A stretch of 64,000 nt of DNA from Stakelama pacifica (GTDB lineage Bacteria; Pseudomonadota; Alphaproteobacteria; Sphingomonadales; Sphingomonadaceae), in contig NZ_SNWD01000007.1 of the NCBI RefSeq assembly GCF_004361835.1, positions 62,001-126,000 on the forward strand, in the 5' to 3' direction. The position numbers and the translations under genes are program-made. Within the stretch, counting starts at the first letter, position 1. Each line of letters opens with the position of its first letter. Positions 35,769 through 45,008 of this stretch are shown here, piece after piece. The notes beneath the pieces were generated by a model that searched no databases, was not told the origin of the DNA, and was given only the letters and a program-made list of their open reading frames with translations.

Positions 35769-35814
35769 AAAAGCCGGCGGCTAAGCATGCCGGATGCGAA
35801 CCGGAGAGAGAGAA

Positions 35815-38463
35815 ATGACCGACGCCGCCGATGGCAGCGATGTCACGCGCCGCACATTATTAGGCGGGGCGGCCCTCAGCGTTGCGCTTGCCGCAATGCC
35901 GCACCCTGTCTTTGCCCGAACGCAGGAAGCGCAGGCCGATCCGCGCACTGCCTTTCCGCTGATCCGCAACGGCAGGGCCGCAACGGTCTTCGTCGATGAC
36001 GAGGCGGATTCGGCGGTCCGGCGGGTTGCAGCGAGCTTCGCCGGCGATCTCGAACGCGTCAGCGGCAGCCCGGCGAAGCTGATCGGGGGAGATGCGGACT
36101 CGCTTTCCGGTCCCGCAGTGCTTATCGGCGTGGCGGGCCGGAGCCCGTTGCTCGACCGGCTGGTGGCGGAGGGCAGGCTCGATGCGGCCGACCTTCGCGG
36201 CGAATGGGAAGCGTTTCGCCAGATCGTGGTCGACCGTCCGCTGCCCGGCGTCCCTCGCGCGCTGGTGATTATCGGTTCCGACCGACGCGGGGCGGTGTTC
36301 GGCACCTATGACCTTTCCCAACGGATCGGGGTTTCGCCCTGGTACTGGTTCGCCGATGTGCCGGTCGTGCGGCAGACCAATTTGCTGATCCCGGCCGGGT
36401 CTCGGCGCGACCAGCCCAAAGTGCGCTATCGCGGCTTTTTCATCAATGATGAGGATCCCTGTCTCAGCGGCTGGGCGAAGCGGAAATTCGGCGGGGTCAA
36501 TGCGGCGATGTACGCGCATGTCTTCGAATTGCTGCTGCGGATGAAAGGCAATTATCTCTGGCCCGCAATGTGGGGAAAGGCGTTCGCCGACGACGACCCG
36601 CAAAGCATGGTGCTCGCCGATGCAATGGGCGTGGTGATGGGCAATTCGCATCACGAACCGATGCTGCGCGCCCAGGCCGAATGGCACCGGCACAAAGAAG
36701 ACGGGGTCCGGGGCGGCGCATGGGATTACACCACCAACCGCGATAATCTGCGCACCTTCTGGCGCGGCGGGATCGAGCGCATGATGTCCAAGGGCAAGGG
36801 GCAGCGCTATGAATCGGTCGTGACCGTGGGCATGCGCGGCGATGGCGATGAGGCGATGGCCGAGGGTACGGCGACCGAATTGCTCGAAAAGATTGTCGCC
36901 GATCAGCGCGCGATCATCGCCGAAGTGACCGGCCGCCCGGCAAGCGAAACGCCGCAGGTGTGGGCATTATATAAGGAAGTACAGGATTATTATGACCATG
37001 GCATGAAGGTGCCGGAGGATGTGACCCTGTTGTTTTCCGATGATAATTGGGGGCAGATCCGTCGCCTGCCCGATCCGGGCGCGGCACCGCGCGGCGGCGG
37101 CTATGGCGTCTATTATCATTTCGATTATGTCGGCGGGCCGCGCAATTATAAATGGATCAACACCAACCAGATCGAGAAGATCTGGCAGCAAATGGACCTT
37201 GCCTATCAGCGCGGCGCGCGCGCGATGTGGATCGCCAATGTCGGCGATATCAAGCCGATGGAATATCCCCTCGGCTTCTTCCTCGCTCAGGCATGGGACC
37301 CCGATGCGATGACGCCGGAGCTGCTCGCGGCGTATCCCGTTGCCTGGGCAGCCTCCACCTTCGGCCCGGAGCGGGGGGCCGCGATCGGCGATCTGGTCAC
37401 CCGCTACAGCCGATATGCCGCATGGCGTAAACCCGAACTGATCGACGACAGCAGCTTTGCGCTGGGCGGAATTACCCCGGAGGGACTGGACGGCGGCGAA
37501 TTCGGGGCGATGGTCGCGCAATGGGACGCGCTGGAGGCCGATATGATGAAAGCACGCGCCACGCTTCGTCCCGATCAGCGCGACGCTTATTTTCAGCTCA
37601 TCGAGTTCCCGATCGCCGCGCTCGCCAATCTCTACCGGCTATATTATGCGACCGCGTGGAATCGCATGCTCGCGTCGCGCAACGATGCCCGCGCCAATTA
37701 TTTCGCCGATCAGGTGGAGGCGACGTATCGGCGCGACGGCGAACTGACCCGCCGGTATCACAGCATCCATGACGGCAAATGGGACGGGATGATGGCGCAG
37801 GTCCATATGAGCTATGTCATCTGGAACGACCCGACCCAGCAGACCATGCCCAGCATCGTTCGGGTGGGCGCCGATACGCCGGACGACAGGCAACGGCCGA
37901 CGCCGAAATTCATCGATCGCGCCGCGCCGCCCGAGGGCGTGATCGCGCTGGAAGCCGCCGATTTCGCCCGGACGCGCGGCGCGGCGGGGCTGCGCTGGAC
38001 CCCCATTGCGCATCTGGGGCGGACCGGAGGCGGCGTCGTCGCGCTTCCGCAGGGGCGGCCCGCGACGCAGGCGCAGGATGCGGTGATGCTCGAATATGAT
38101 GTCCGGGTCACCAAAGCGGGACCGGCGCAGCTGACGCTGCTCCTTGCCCCGACGCTCGACACGCTGGGTCACGGCGGCAACCGCATCGGCGTGTCGATCG
38201 ATGACGGACCGGTGACGATGCTGGAGGCGAAGCTGGAAGCGTCGGGCGGCGCGCAGGACACGCCGGGCAAGCAGCGCTGGGCACAGGCGGTTCGCGACAA
38301 TGTCATCCGGCTTTCCGCCGATATGGGGCCGCTCGCCGCGGGGGACCATCATATCCGGCTCTGGCGGATCGACGATAATGTCGTGCCGACCCGGCTGGAG
38401 CTTCGCACGGTGGAGGCGTCCGAATATTATCTGGGGGCGCCGGCCCGGCCGCAGCGATCCTGA
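35815..38463 (+). CDS. GH115 family glycoside hydrolase (xylan alpha-1,2-glucuronidase)
   Basis: This 882-aa secreted enzyme has a Tat-like leader (VTRRTLLGGAALSVALAAMP). GH115 signatures are VRYRGFFINDEDPCLSGWAKRKFG, RMKGNYLWPAMWGKAF, VMGNSHHEPMLRAQ and LLFSDDNWGQIRRLP. The C-terminal beta-domain (residues ~720-880) resembles the accessory module of the family. Such enzymes remove (methyl)glucuronic acid side chains from xylan. The ATG at 35815 has GGAGAGAG upstream. The gene stands alone behind a LacI-type operator, with no transporter or other glycosidase next to it. Confidence 0.88.
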   Translation: MTDAADGSDVTRRTLLGGAALSVALAAMPHPVFARTQEAQADPRTAFPLIRNGRAATVFVDDEADSAVRRVAASFAGDLERVSGSPAKLIGGDADSLSGPAVLIGVAGRSPLLDRLVAEGRLDAADLRGEWEAFRQIVVDRPLPGVPRALVIIGSDRRGAVFGTYDLSQRIGVSPWYWFADVPVVRQTNLLIPAGSRRDQPKVRYRGFFINDEDPCLSGWAKRKFGGVNAAMYAHVFELLLRMKGNYLWPAMWGKAFADDDPQSMVLADAMGVVMGNSHHEPMLRAQAEWHRHKEDGVRGGAWDYTTNRDNLRTFWRGGIERMMSKGKGQRYESVVTVGMRGDGDEAMAEGTATELLEKIVADQRAIIAEVTGRPASETPQVWALYKEVQDYYDHGMKVPEDVTLLFSDDNWGQIRRLPDPGAAPRGGGYGVYYHFDYVGGPRNYKWINTNQIEKIWQQMDLAYQRGARAMWIANVGDIKPMEYPLGFFLAQAWDPDAMTPELLAAYPVAWAASTFGPERGAAIGDLVTRYSRYAAWRKPELIDDSSFALGGITPEGLDGGEFGAMVAQWDALEADMMKARATLRPDQRDAYFQLIEFPIAALANLYRLYYATAWNRMLASRNDARANYFADQVEATYRRDGELTRRYHSIHDGKWDGMMAQVHMSYVIWNDPTQQTMPSIVRVGADTPDDRQRPTPKFIDRAAPPEGVIALEAADFARTRGAAGLRWTPIAHLGRTGGGVVALPQGRPATQAQDAVMLEYDVRVTKAGPAQLTLLLAPTLDTLGHGGNRIGVSIDDGPVTMLEAKLEASGGAQDTPGKQRWAQAVRDNVIRLSADMGPLAAGDHHIRLWRIDDNVVPTRLELRTVEASEYYLGAPARPQRS

Positions 38464-38501
38464 GCGGGCGAGGGGGGCGACCTGCTCGCCCCGGACGACG
38501 G

Positions 38502-38792
38502 CTATTTGCCCGCCGCCGGTGCAGCGCCTTCCGCCGGCCGGTCGCGATCCTCGGATGCTGAATCGCGCGGCAGCGGCTTGATGCCCCAGCGGACCATCGC
38601 CCAGCCGCGTTCGTGGAGATAGAAAAGGAAGATCTTGGTGAACACTTCGGTCCCCGCGATCGACACCGCGATCGTGGGGTTGCCGCTGAACAGCCAGCTG
38701 AGCACGAACGTGTCGAGGCTGCCCAGCGTGCGCCAGGAAATCGCCTTCAGGATCGAGCGCGGATGGCTCTCCGTGCCACGCAACAACAGCAT
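38502..38792 (-). CDS. DUF2061 small membrane protein
   Basis: This 96-aa protein has the DUF2061 core SILKAISWRTLGSLDTFVLSWLFSG followed by a second TM segment and TKIFLFYLHERGWAMVRWG. The C-terminal tail is Pro/Ala-rich and cytosolic. The function is unknown; the domain also occurs fused to sulfate-activation or adenylylsulfate proteins in other bacteria. It lies 9 bp downstream of the aminotransferase gene on the same strand. Confidence 0.85.
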   Translation of the reverse strand: MLLLRGTESHPRSILKAISWRTLGSLDTFVLSWLFSGNPTIAVSIAGTEVFTKIFLFYLHERGWAMVRWGIKPLPRDSASEDRDRPAEGAAPAAGK

Positions 38793-38801
38793 CGCGTCTC
38801 C

Positions 38802-40013
38802 TTACCGGTTGCCCGATGCATGCGCCTGATTGACGCCCATGCTCTGGAGATAGCGCTTCACATTGCGCGCTGCCTGACGCAGCCTTTGTTCATTCTCGAC
38901 CATCGCGATCCGTACATAGCCTTCACCGTTCTCGCCATAGCCGACGCCGGGCGCGACCGCGACCTTTGCATGGGTTAGCAATTGTTTTGAGAACTCAAGG
39001 CTACCTAAATGCGCGAGCGCGGGCGGCAGCGGTGCCCACGCGAACATCGATGCGCGCGGCGAGGGGATATCCCATCCGGCGCGGGCGAAGCTTTCGACCA
39101 TTACGTCGCGGCGCTTGTGATAGAGCTGGCGGTTCTTTTCGACGATATCCTGCGGGCCGTTGAGCGCAGCGCAGGCCGCAGCCTGAATCGGGGTAAAGGC
39201 GCCGTAATCGAGATAGGATTTGACTCGCGTCATCGCCGCGATGAGTTCGCGATTGCCGACCGCAAAGCCCATCCGCCATCCGGCCATGGAATAGGTTTTG
39301 GACAGCGAAGTGAATTCGACCGCCACCTCTTTGGCGCCTTCTACCTGCAGGATCGAAGGCGTCGGCTTGCCGTCATAATAGAGTTCCGAATAGGCAAGGT
39401 CGCTAAGGATCCACACTTTATTCTCACGCGCCCATGCGACGAGCCGTTCGTAAAAGGCAAGGTCGACCGTCTCCGCCGTGGGGTTGGACGGATAATTGAC
39501 CACCAGCACGCTGGGGCGCGGGACGGTATAATACATCGCCTTGTCGAGGCTTTCGAAATAGGCCTCGTCCGGCGTGGTCGGTACGCTGCGGATCGTCGCG
39601 CCCGCGATGATGAACCCGAAGGTGTGGATCGGATAGGACGGGTTGGGCGCGAGCACGACATCGCCCGGCGCGGTGATCGCGGTGGCGAGGCTGGCCAGAC
39701 CCTCTTTCGACCCCATGGTCACCACGACTTCGGTTTCGGGGTCGAGATCGACGCCGAAGCGGCGTTCATAATATTTCGCCTGCGCACGGCGCAGCCCCGG
39801 AATGCCCTTGGACTGCGAATAGCCATGCGCGTCGGGCTTGCGCGCGACTTCGCACAATTTCTCGATCACATGGTCGGGCGGGGGCAGATCGGGATTGCCC
39901 ATGCCGAGGTCGATAATATCCTCTCCGCCCGCGCGCGCCGCCGCCCGCATCGCGTTGACTTCGGCAATGACATACGGGGGCAGACGACGGATACGGTAGA
40001 ATTCTTCGGACAT
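38802..40013 (-). CDS. alaC: class I/II aminotransferase (AlaC-like)
   Basis: This 403-aa PLP enzyme starts MSEEFYRIRRLPPYVIAEVNAM. It shows the motifs DLGMGNPDLPPP, VVTMGSKEGLASLA, NYPSNPTAETVDLAFY, and the PLP-lysine site SLSKTYSMAGWRMGF. This is the AlaC/YfdZ pattern for glutamate-pyruvate transamination (alanine synthesis) rather than LL-diaminopimelate aminotransferase. The ATG at 40013 has GGAGG 6 nt upstream. The gene is divergent from phaC. Confidence 0.9.
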   Translation of the reverse strand: MSEEFYRIRRLPPYVIAEVNAMRAAARAGGEDIIDLGMGNPDLPPPDHVIEKLCEVARKPDAHGYSQSKGIPGLRRAQAKYYERRFGVDLDPETEVVVTMGSKEGLASLATAITAPGDVVLAPNPSYPIHTFGFIIAGATIRSVPTTPDEAYFESLDKAMYYTVPRPSVLVVNYPSNPTAETVDLAFYERLVAWARENKVWILSDLAYSELYYDGKPTPSILQVEGAKEVAVEFTSLSKTYSMAGWRMGFAVGNRELIAAMTRVKSYLDYGAFTPIQAAACAALNGPQDIVEKNRQLYHKRRDVMVESFARAGWDIPSPRASMFAWAPLPPALAHLGSLEFSKQLLTHAKVAVAPGVGYGENGEGYVRIAMVENEQRLRQAARNVKRYLQSMGVNQAHASGNR

Positions 40014-40099
40014 ACACAACCTCCATGGCGCATGAATCGCACAGCATGCTCTGCTAGGCTATAGCAAGGTTGCAACGGACCAGCGAACGGGATGACGGC

Positions 40100-41857
40100 A
40101 TGAACGATCGGGACGAAGGCACGGCTGCGGGAACGCAGACACTGGCGGATCTGCAACACTGGACCTGGGTGCTGGGCAAGGCGCAGCAAATGATGCTGGA
40201 GCATGGCATCCACACGATGGGCGATTTTCCGCCGTCGGACTGGGAAAAGATGAACGTGCCGGGCTGGGGCGATCCGGGTGACTTTGTTCGGGCGAGCGCC
40301 GATTTCTGGTCCGATACGATGAAATTATGGCAGCGTTTTCTTGATCCCGCTACGCCCGATACGCGGGGCGAGCGGCCCGAACATGCCCGCGACAAACGCT
40401 TTCGCGCGCCGCAATGGCGCGAAGAACCGTTGTTCGACTTTATCCGGCAAAGCTATTTCCTGATCGCCGACCATATGCTGAAGGGTGTGGACGCGTTGCC
40501 CGGCATGGATTCGCGGCAGAAAGAGCGCATCCGCTTCGCCACCAAAAGCTTTGTCGATGCGATGAGCCCCACCAATTTCGCCGCGACCAACCCACAGGTT
40601 ATTGAACGAATCGTCGAAACGCGCGGCGAAAATCTGCTGAAAGGCCTGCAGAATATGCTGTCCGACCTCAGCAAGGGGCAGCTTACCCAATCGGCCACCG
40701 ACGCATTCAGGCTGGGCGAGAATATCGCCGCCACGCCGGGCAAGGTGGTGCATCGAACGCCGCTATACGAGCTGATTCAATATGCGCCGACCACCGAAAC
40801 GGTGGCGAAGACGCCGCTGATCATCTTTCCGCCATGGATCAACCGCTTCTATATTCTCGACCTGTCACCCGAAAAAAGCTTCATCAAATGGGCGGTGGAT
40901 CAGGGGATCAGCGTCTTCGTCGTGTCGTGGAAATCGGCGGATGCGAGCATCGCCGGTATCGGCTGGGACGGGTATGTCGAAAAGGGACAGATCGATGCCA
41001 TCGATACGGTGCGCGCGCTGCTGAAGGTCGATAGCGTCAATGTCATCGGCTATTGCGTGGCGGGAACCGCGCTCGCCGCGACGCTCGCTGTGCTTGCCGC
41101 GCGGGGCGAAGCGGCGAAGGTGGCGAGCGCGACCTTCTTCACCGCGCAGGTCGATTTCGCGCAGGCGGGCGATCTGTCGCTGTTCGTGGACGACGAGCAG
41201 CTGGCGGTGATCGAATCGCTCAATACCGACGGCTATCTCGACGGGCGGTTCATGGCGGCGACGTTCAATCTGCTGCGCGGGCGCGATCTGATCTGGAACT
41301 ATGTCACCAATAATTATCTGCTGGGCGAAGATTATGCGCCGTTCGACCTGCTATATTGGAATGCCGATGTCACCAATCTGCCGGGGCAATGGCATCTCGA
41401 TTATCTGCGCGATCTTTACCGCGACAATATGCTGGTGCGACCGGGCGCAATGAAAATCGCGGGCGAGCGGATCGACCTCACCACGATCAAAACCCCGGCC
41501 TATGTGCAGGCGGGGCGTGAGGATCATATCGCCCCGGCGGAAAGCGTGTGGAAGATGACCGAGCATCTTTCGGGGCCGATCCGCTTCGTGCTGGCGGGGT
41601 CAGGGCATATTGCGGGCGTGGTGAACCCGCCTGCGGCCAGGAAATATCAATATTGGACCAATCCGGAGTCCACCGAAAGCCTGACCGCCTTTATGGATGG
41701 GGCGAAGGAACATCCGGGCAGCTGGTGGCCCGACTGGCGCGAATGGATCGCCGGTTTTTCGGGCGGTGAGGTGAAGGCGAACGGGGCGCGCATGCCGGGA
41801 TCGGGGCGTCGCAAAACGCTGGGCGATGCGCCGGGAAGCTATGTCCGGCAACGCTGA
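40100..41857 (+). CDS. phaC: class I poly(R)-hydroxyalkanoic acid synthase
   Basis: This 585-aa synthase has the alpha/beta-hydrolase core with lipase-like box GYCVAG, whose Cys is the nucleophile. The aspartate lies in the REDHIAP region and the catalytic His in LAGSGHIAGVVNPP. The N-terminal DUF3141-like region (SYFLIADHMLKGVDALPGM) is the usual PhaC_N. It polymerises (R)-3-hydroxyacyl-CoA on PHA granules. The ATG at 40100 is used instead of an upstream in-frame TTG. The phasin gene follows 111 bp downstream on the same strand but has its own promoter region. Confidence 0.95.
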   Translation: MNDRDEGTAAGTQTLADLQHWTWVLGKAQQMMLEHGIHTMGDFPPSDWEKMNVPGWGDPGDFVRASADFWSDTMKLWQRFLDPATPDTRGERPEHARDKRFRAPQWREEPLFDFIRQSYFLIADHMLKGVDALPGMDSRQKERIRFATKSFVDAMSPTNFAATNPQVIERIVETRGENLLKGLQNMLSDLSKGQLTQSATDAFRLGENIAATPGKVVHRTPLYELIQYAPTTETVAKTPLIIFPPWINRFYILDLSPEKSFIKWAVDQGISVFVVSWKSADASIAGIGWDGYVEKGQIDAIDTVRALLKVDSVNVIGYCVAGTALAATLAVLAARGEAAKVASATFFTAQVDFAQAGDLSLFVDDEQLAVIESLNTDGYLDGRFMAATFNLLRGRDLIWNYVTNNYLLGEDYAPFDLLYWNADVTNLPGQWHLDYLRDLYRDNMLVRPGAMKIAGERIDLTTIKTPAYVQAGREDHIAPAESVWKMTEHLSGPIRFVLAGSGHIAGVVNPPAARKYQYWTNPESTESLTAFMDGAKEHPGSWWPDWREWIAGFSGGEVKANGARMPGSGRRKTLGDAPGSYVRQR

Positions 41858-41899
41858 TATTCCGTAGCGGCATTCGCCAATATTGCGATTTTGTTGCAC

Positions 41900-41951
41900 T
41901 GCACAAGAGTCTTGTGCAAGCCCCGCGAATCATGTATGTTGCACCGCAACA
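41900..41951 (+). promoter_or_regulatory. two palindromic operators upstream of the phasin gene (probable PhaR sites)
   Basis: A perfect 19-bp palindrome, TGCACAAGAGTCTTGTGCA (41900-41918), is followed by a perfect 15-bp palindrome, TGTTGCACCGCAACA (41937-41951). Both are TGC/GCA-rich, as described for PhaR sites controlling phaP in alphaproteobacteria. The second ends 17 bp before the ATG and would block the ribosome or promoter when bound. The phaR gene is not in the window. Confidence 0.6.
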
Positions 41952-41968
41952 AACATAGGAGGATTCGC

Positions 41969-42859
41969 ATGGCCAGCCAGGATCGGAAGACCGGCGCCAA
42001 ATCCACGCCCGCTAAAACCGCTCCATTTGCCAAAGGTGCTGCCGCCAAACCGGCTGCGGCGCGACCGTCCTCGACCGGCGGTACAGGCGCAGCGGCGAAG
42101 GCCGAAGCGAAGCCGGTAGCGGCTAAGGTGCCGGTGAAAGCGAAAGCGGCTCCGGCGCCTGCGAAGCAGACGCCCGCGCCCGCTCCCGCTCCCGCACCGG
42201 CTGCGCAAACGCCGCCCAAGGCAGAAATCGCCGGGGTTGAGCAGCGCGCAAAGGTAGCGGAGCCGGTGACAAAATTGCCCGAGCCCGCACCGGCGGCGAG
42301 CCGGAGCGAGCCCCCGGAACCTTCGAAACCCAACCCGGCGAACGCCGCCGAAACGGCCGCCGCCACCCCCAGCCAGATCGCCGCCGAGACTCTGGCACCC
42401 GCAAGCGAGGAAGTCGAAACCATGGAAAACACCGTCAACGAAACGATCAGCAAGTCGCAGAACATGTTCGCGGACATGAGCGCGCGTGCCAAGGGTGCGA
42501 TGGAGAAGAATATGAAGATGGCCGAAGAAATGAACGATTTCGCCAAGGGCAATGTCGAAGCGATGGTCGAAAGCGGCAAGATCACCGCCAAGGGCCTCGA
42601 ATCGATCGGCCAGGATGCTGCCGAATATGGCCGCAGCTCGTTCGAGCACATGACCGCCACCATGAAGAACATCGCGCAGATCAAGTCGCCGACCGAGCTT
42701 TTCAAGCTGCAGAGCGATTTCGTTCGCGGCGCGTTCGACTCCTATGTCGCTCAGGCATCGAAGCAGACCGAAGCGATGCTGAAGCTCGCCGGTGACGCTG
42801 CTCAGCCGCTGTCGAGCCGCTTCGCGGTCGCAGCCGACAAGGCGAAGTCGGTAGCCTGA
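41969..42859 (+). CDS. phasin family protein (PHA granule coat)
   Basis: This 296-aa protein has two parts. Residues 1-150 are a low-complexity Ala/Pro/Lys stretch. The C-terminal phasin domain (ENTVNETISKSQNMFADMS, NVEAMVESGKITAKGLESIG, and SPTELFKLQSDFVRGAFDSYV) consists of amphipathic helices that coat polyester granules. It has a strong AGGAGG site (41957-41962) 6 nt before ATG 41969. The palindromes upstream and the position next to phaC support a role in PHA storage. A terminator hairpin follows. The long disordered N-terminus is larger than in compact phasins (~150 aa). Confidence 0.9.
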   Translation: MASQDRKTGAKSTPAKTAPFAKGAAAKPAAARPSSTGGTGAAAKAEAKPVAAKVPVKAKAAPAPAKQTPAPAPAPAPAAQTPPKAEIAGVEQRAKVAEPVTKLPEPAPAASRSEPPEPSKPNPANAAETAAATPSQIAAETLAPASEEVETMENTVNETISKSQNMFADMSARAKGAMEKNMKMAEEMNDFAKGNVEAMVESGKITAKGLESIGQDAAEYGRSSFEHMTATMKNIAQIKSPTELFKLQSDFVRGAFDSYVAQASKQTEAMLKLAGDAAQPLSSRFAVAADKAKSVA

Positions 42860-42906
42860 ATTCGCGGTTTTGGTGCCCTTCGGGGCTTCGAACGTGATCA
42901 GGACGG

Positions 42907-42951
42907 ATAAAAAGGGGCGGCTGCGCGATCGCGTAGCCGCCCTTTTTATCG
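42907..42951. terminator. bidirectional rho-independent terminator
   Basis: GATAAAAAGGGGCGGCT (42907-42923) is complementary to AGCCGCCCTTTTTATC (42935-42950), with one extra G. The 11-12-nt loop and flanking A/T runs on both sides fit an intrinsic terminator for the phasin gene, usable in either direction. Confidence 0.75.
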
Positions 42952-43065
42952 GCGGAACCGGGGCGCATCCGGGCGCGTCGTTCATGCTGTCGGGGATGAA
43001 ACGACATTCGAACCGCTATCCCCCCTTGTCCTTCCCCCGCTTCATGCCATATTTTGTTGGACGTT

Positions 43066-43422
43066 ATGGATTCCATTCACGAATTCCTGATCCGCATGAG
43101 CGACGAAGATGGCGAAGACGGCGATGAAAACGCGGTCGGTATCGCCACGCGGACGCGTACGCGGACCAAAAAGCCCACCCCCTATCGCGTGTTGTTGTTG
43201 AACGACGATTATACGCCGATGGAATTCGTCGTGCTGGTGCTGCAGCGCTTTTTCCGGATGAGCATCGAGGATGCGACCCGGGTGATGCTCCAGGTGCATC
43301 AAAAGGGCGTCGGGGTATGCGGCGTCTTCACCTATGAAGTGGCGGAAACCAAGGTGAGTCAGGTGATCGATTTCGCCCGGCAGAATCAGCATCCGCTGCA
43401 ATGCACGCTGGAAAAGGCCTGA
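43066..43422 (+). CDS. clpS: ATP-dependent Clp protease adaptor protein ClpS
   Basis: This 118-aa protein has an acidic, flexible N-terminus and the ClpS core: [25 protein letters not shown], then [25 protein letters not shown]. These are the N-degron and ClpA-binding residues. It delivers N-end-rule substrates to ClpAP. Start candidates are ATG 43066, chosen here, and ATG 43096 (MSDEDGED); neither has a strong ribosome-binding site. clpA is not adjacent in the window. Confidence 0.9.
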   Translation: MDSIHEFLIRMSDEDGEDGDENAVGIATRTRTRTKKPTPYRVLLLNDDYTPMEFVVLVLQRFFRMSIEDATRVMLQVHQKGVGVCGVFTYEVAETKVSQVIDFARQNQHPLQCTLEKA

Positions 43423-43477
43423 GCACCGCGTTTCGGCGCTGATCTCATGGTGCGATAAGTGTAGCCGGGTGACGGTT

Positions 43478-43570
43478 CGTCACCGCGAGGCGCGCAGCGA
43501 CGAAGCGGTCCGGAGCGATGGTGCATAACCCTCTGGATTGCCGCGCCCCTGCGGGGCTCGCAATAACGTT
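43478..43570. repeat. intergenic palindromic repeat, family 1
   Basis: This begins CGTCACCGCGAGGCGCGCAG, contains CTCTGGATTGCCGCGCCCCTGC, and ends GCTCGCAATAACG. The complementary ends and the GCCCCTGCGGGGCT hairpin form a long imperfect stem-loop. It lies between clpS and murA; the rest of that 275-bp gap has no recognised feature. It is about 75% alike by eye to the copy at 54139-54226. Confidence 0.75.
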
Positions 43571-43696
43571 GGTATAAGTCCTGCCACTGTCAGGAAAAAT
43601 CCGGTTCGCGGTTCGGCCCGTTCGACCACATGCCCCCCGGCACGCGGAACGGTGTCATGCCCTTGCCTCGGGCGCGCGAAACGATAGAAGCTGAGC

Positions 43697-44980
43697 ATGG
43701 ACCGTATTATCATTCGCGGTGGAAACCGCCTTTCCGGACGTATCGCCATTTCGGGCGCGAAGAACGCGGCGCTGACGCTGATGCCCTGCGCGCTGCTCAC
43801 CGACGAGCCGCTGACGCTGCGCAACCTGCCGCGCCTCGCCGATGTCGACAGTTTCGGCCATTTGCTCAACCAATTGGGCGCATCGACTCAGATCGAGGGT
43901 GCGCGGCCCGAGGATTTCGGTCGGGTGATGACGATTCGCGCCGGACGCCTCACCAGCACCGAAGCGCCCTATGACATTGTCCGCAAGATGCGCGCCTCGA
44001 TTCTGGTGCTCGGCCCGCTGCTCGGCCGCGCCGGGGTGGCGAAGGTGTCGTTGCCCGGCGGCTGCGCGATCGGCAACCGGCCCATCGATCTGCACCTCAA
44101 AGCGCTGGAAGCGATGGGTGCGGAGATCGAGCTGACCGCAGGCTATGTGAAGGCGACTGCGCCGGGCGGACGCCTGCCGGGCGGGCGGGTGACCTTTCCG
44201 ATCGTGTCGGTCGGTGCGACCGAAAATGCGCTGATGGCAGCAGTCACCGCGCGCGGCACGTCGATCATCGAAAATGCAGCGCGCGAGCCGGAGATCGTCG
44301 ATCTGTGCAACCTGCTCGTCGCGATGGGCGCATCGATCAGCGGGATCGGGACCGAAACGCTGGAGATTGAGGGGCGCGAGCGGCTGCACGGCGCGACCTA
44401 TCGCGTCATGCCCGACCGGATCGAGGCAGGCAGCTATGCCTGTGCCGCGGCGATTACCGGCGGCGCGCTGGAACTGGTCGGCGCTGCGCCGGGCGATATG
44501 CGCGCGACGATCTCGGCGCTGGTCGAGGCGGGGATTACGGTCGAGGAGCGCAAGGATTCGTTGTTCGTCGAAGCGTCGAACGGTATGGGACCGCTCAACA
44601 TCTCCACCGCGCCCTATCCGGGCTTCGCGACCGATATGCAGGCGCAGTTCATGGCGATGCTGTGCAAGGCGGACGGGGCCAGCGTGCTGACCGAAACCAT
44701 CTTCGAAAATCGCTATATGCACGTCCCCGAACTCGCGCGGATGGGCGCGGATATTCAGGTGCGCGGGCGTGCCGCCGTGGTGCGCGGTGTCGATAAGCTG
44801 GTCGGTGCACCGGTAATGGCGACCGACCTTCGCGCGTCGATGAGCCTGATCCTCGCGGGTCTTGCCGCCGAAGGCGAAACGCAGGTCGCCCGCGTCTATC
44901 ATCTTGATCGCGGCTATGAACGTCTGGAAGAAAAGCTTCAGGCGGTCGGCGCGGATATCGAGCGGGTGAGCGACGGATAG
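43697..44980 (+). CDS. murA: UDP-N-acetylglucosamine 1-carboxyvinyltransferase
   Basis: This 427-aa enzyme makes the first committed step of peptidoglycan synthesis from UDP-GlcNAc and PEP. It starts [27 protein letters not shown]. The catalytic cysteine is in [20 protein letters not shown] (Cys present, so fosfomycin-sensitive by type). Other motifs are [18 protein letters not shown] and [14 protein letters not shown]. The inside-out alpha/beta barrel is complete. Confidence 0.96.
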   Translation: MDRIIIRGGNRLSGRIAISGAKNAALTLMPCALLTDEPLTLRNLPRLADVDSFGHLLNQLGASTQIEGARPEDFGRVMTIRAGRLTSTEAPYDIVRKMRASILVLGPLLGRAGVAKVSLPGGCAIGNRPIDLHLKALEAMGAEIELTAGYVKATAPGGRLPGGRVTFPIVSVGATENALMAAVTARGTSIIENAAREPEIVDLCNLLVAMGASISGIGTETLEIEGRERLHGATYRVMPDRIEAGSYACAAAITGGALELVGAAPGDMRATISALVEAGITVEERKDSLFVEASNGMGPLNISTAPYPGFATDMQAQFMAMLCKADGASVLTETIFENRYMHVPELARMGADIQVRGRAAVVRGVDKLVGAPVMATDLRASMSLILAGLAAEGETQVARVYHLDRGYERLEEKLQAVGADIERVSDG

Positions 44981-45008
44981 GGTTGCGAAGCGGGCGTTCG
45001 ACCGGCGC

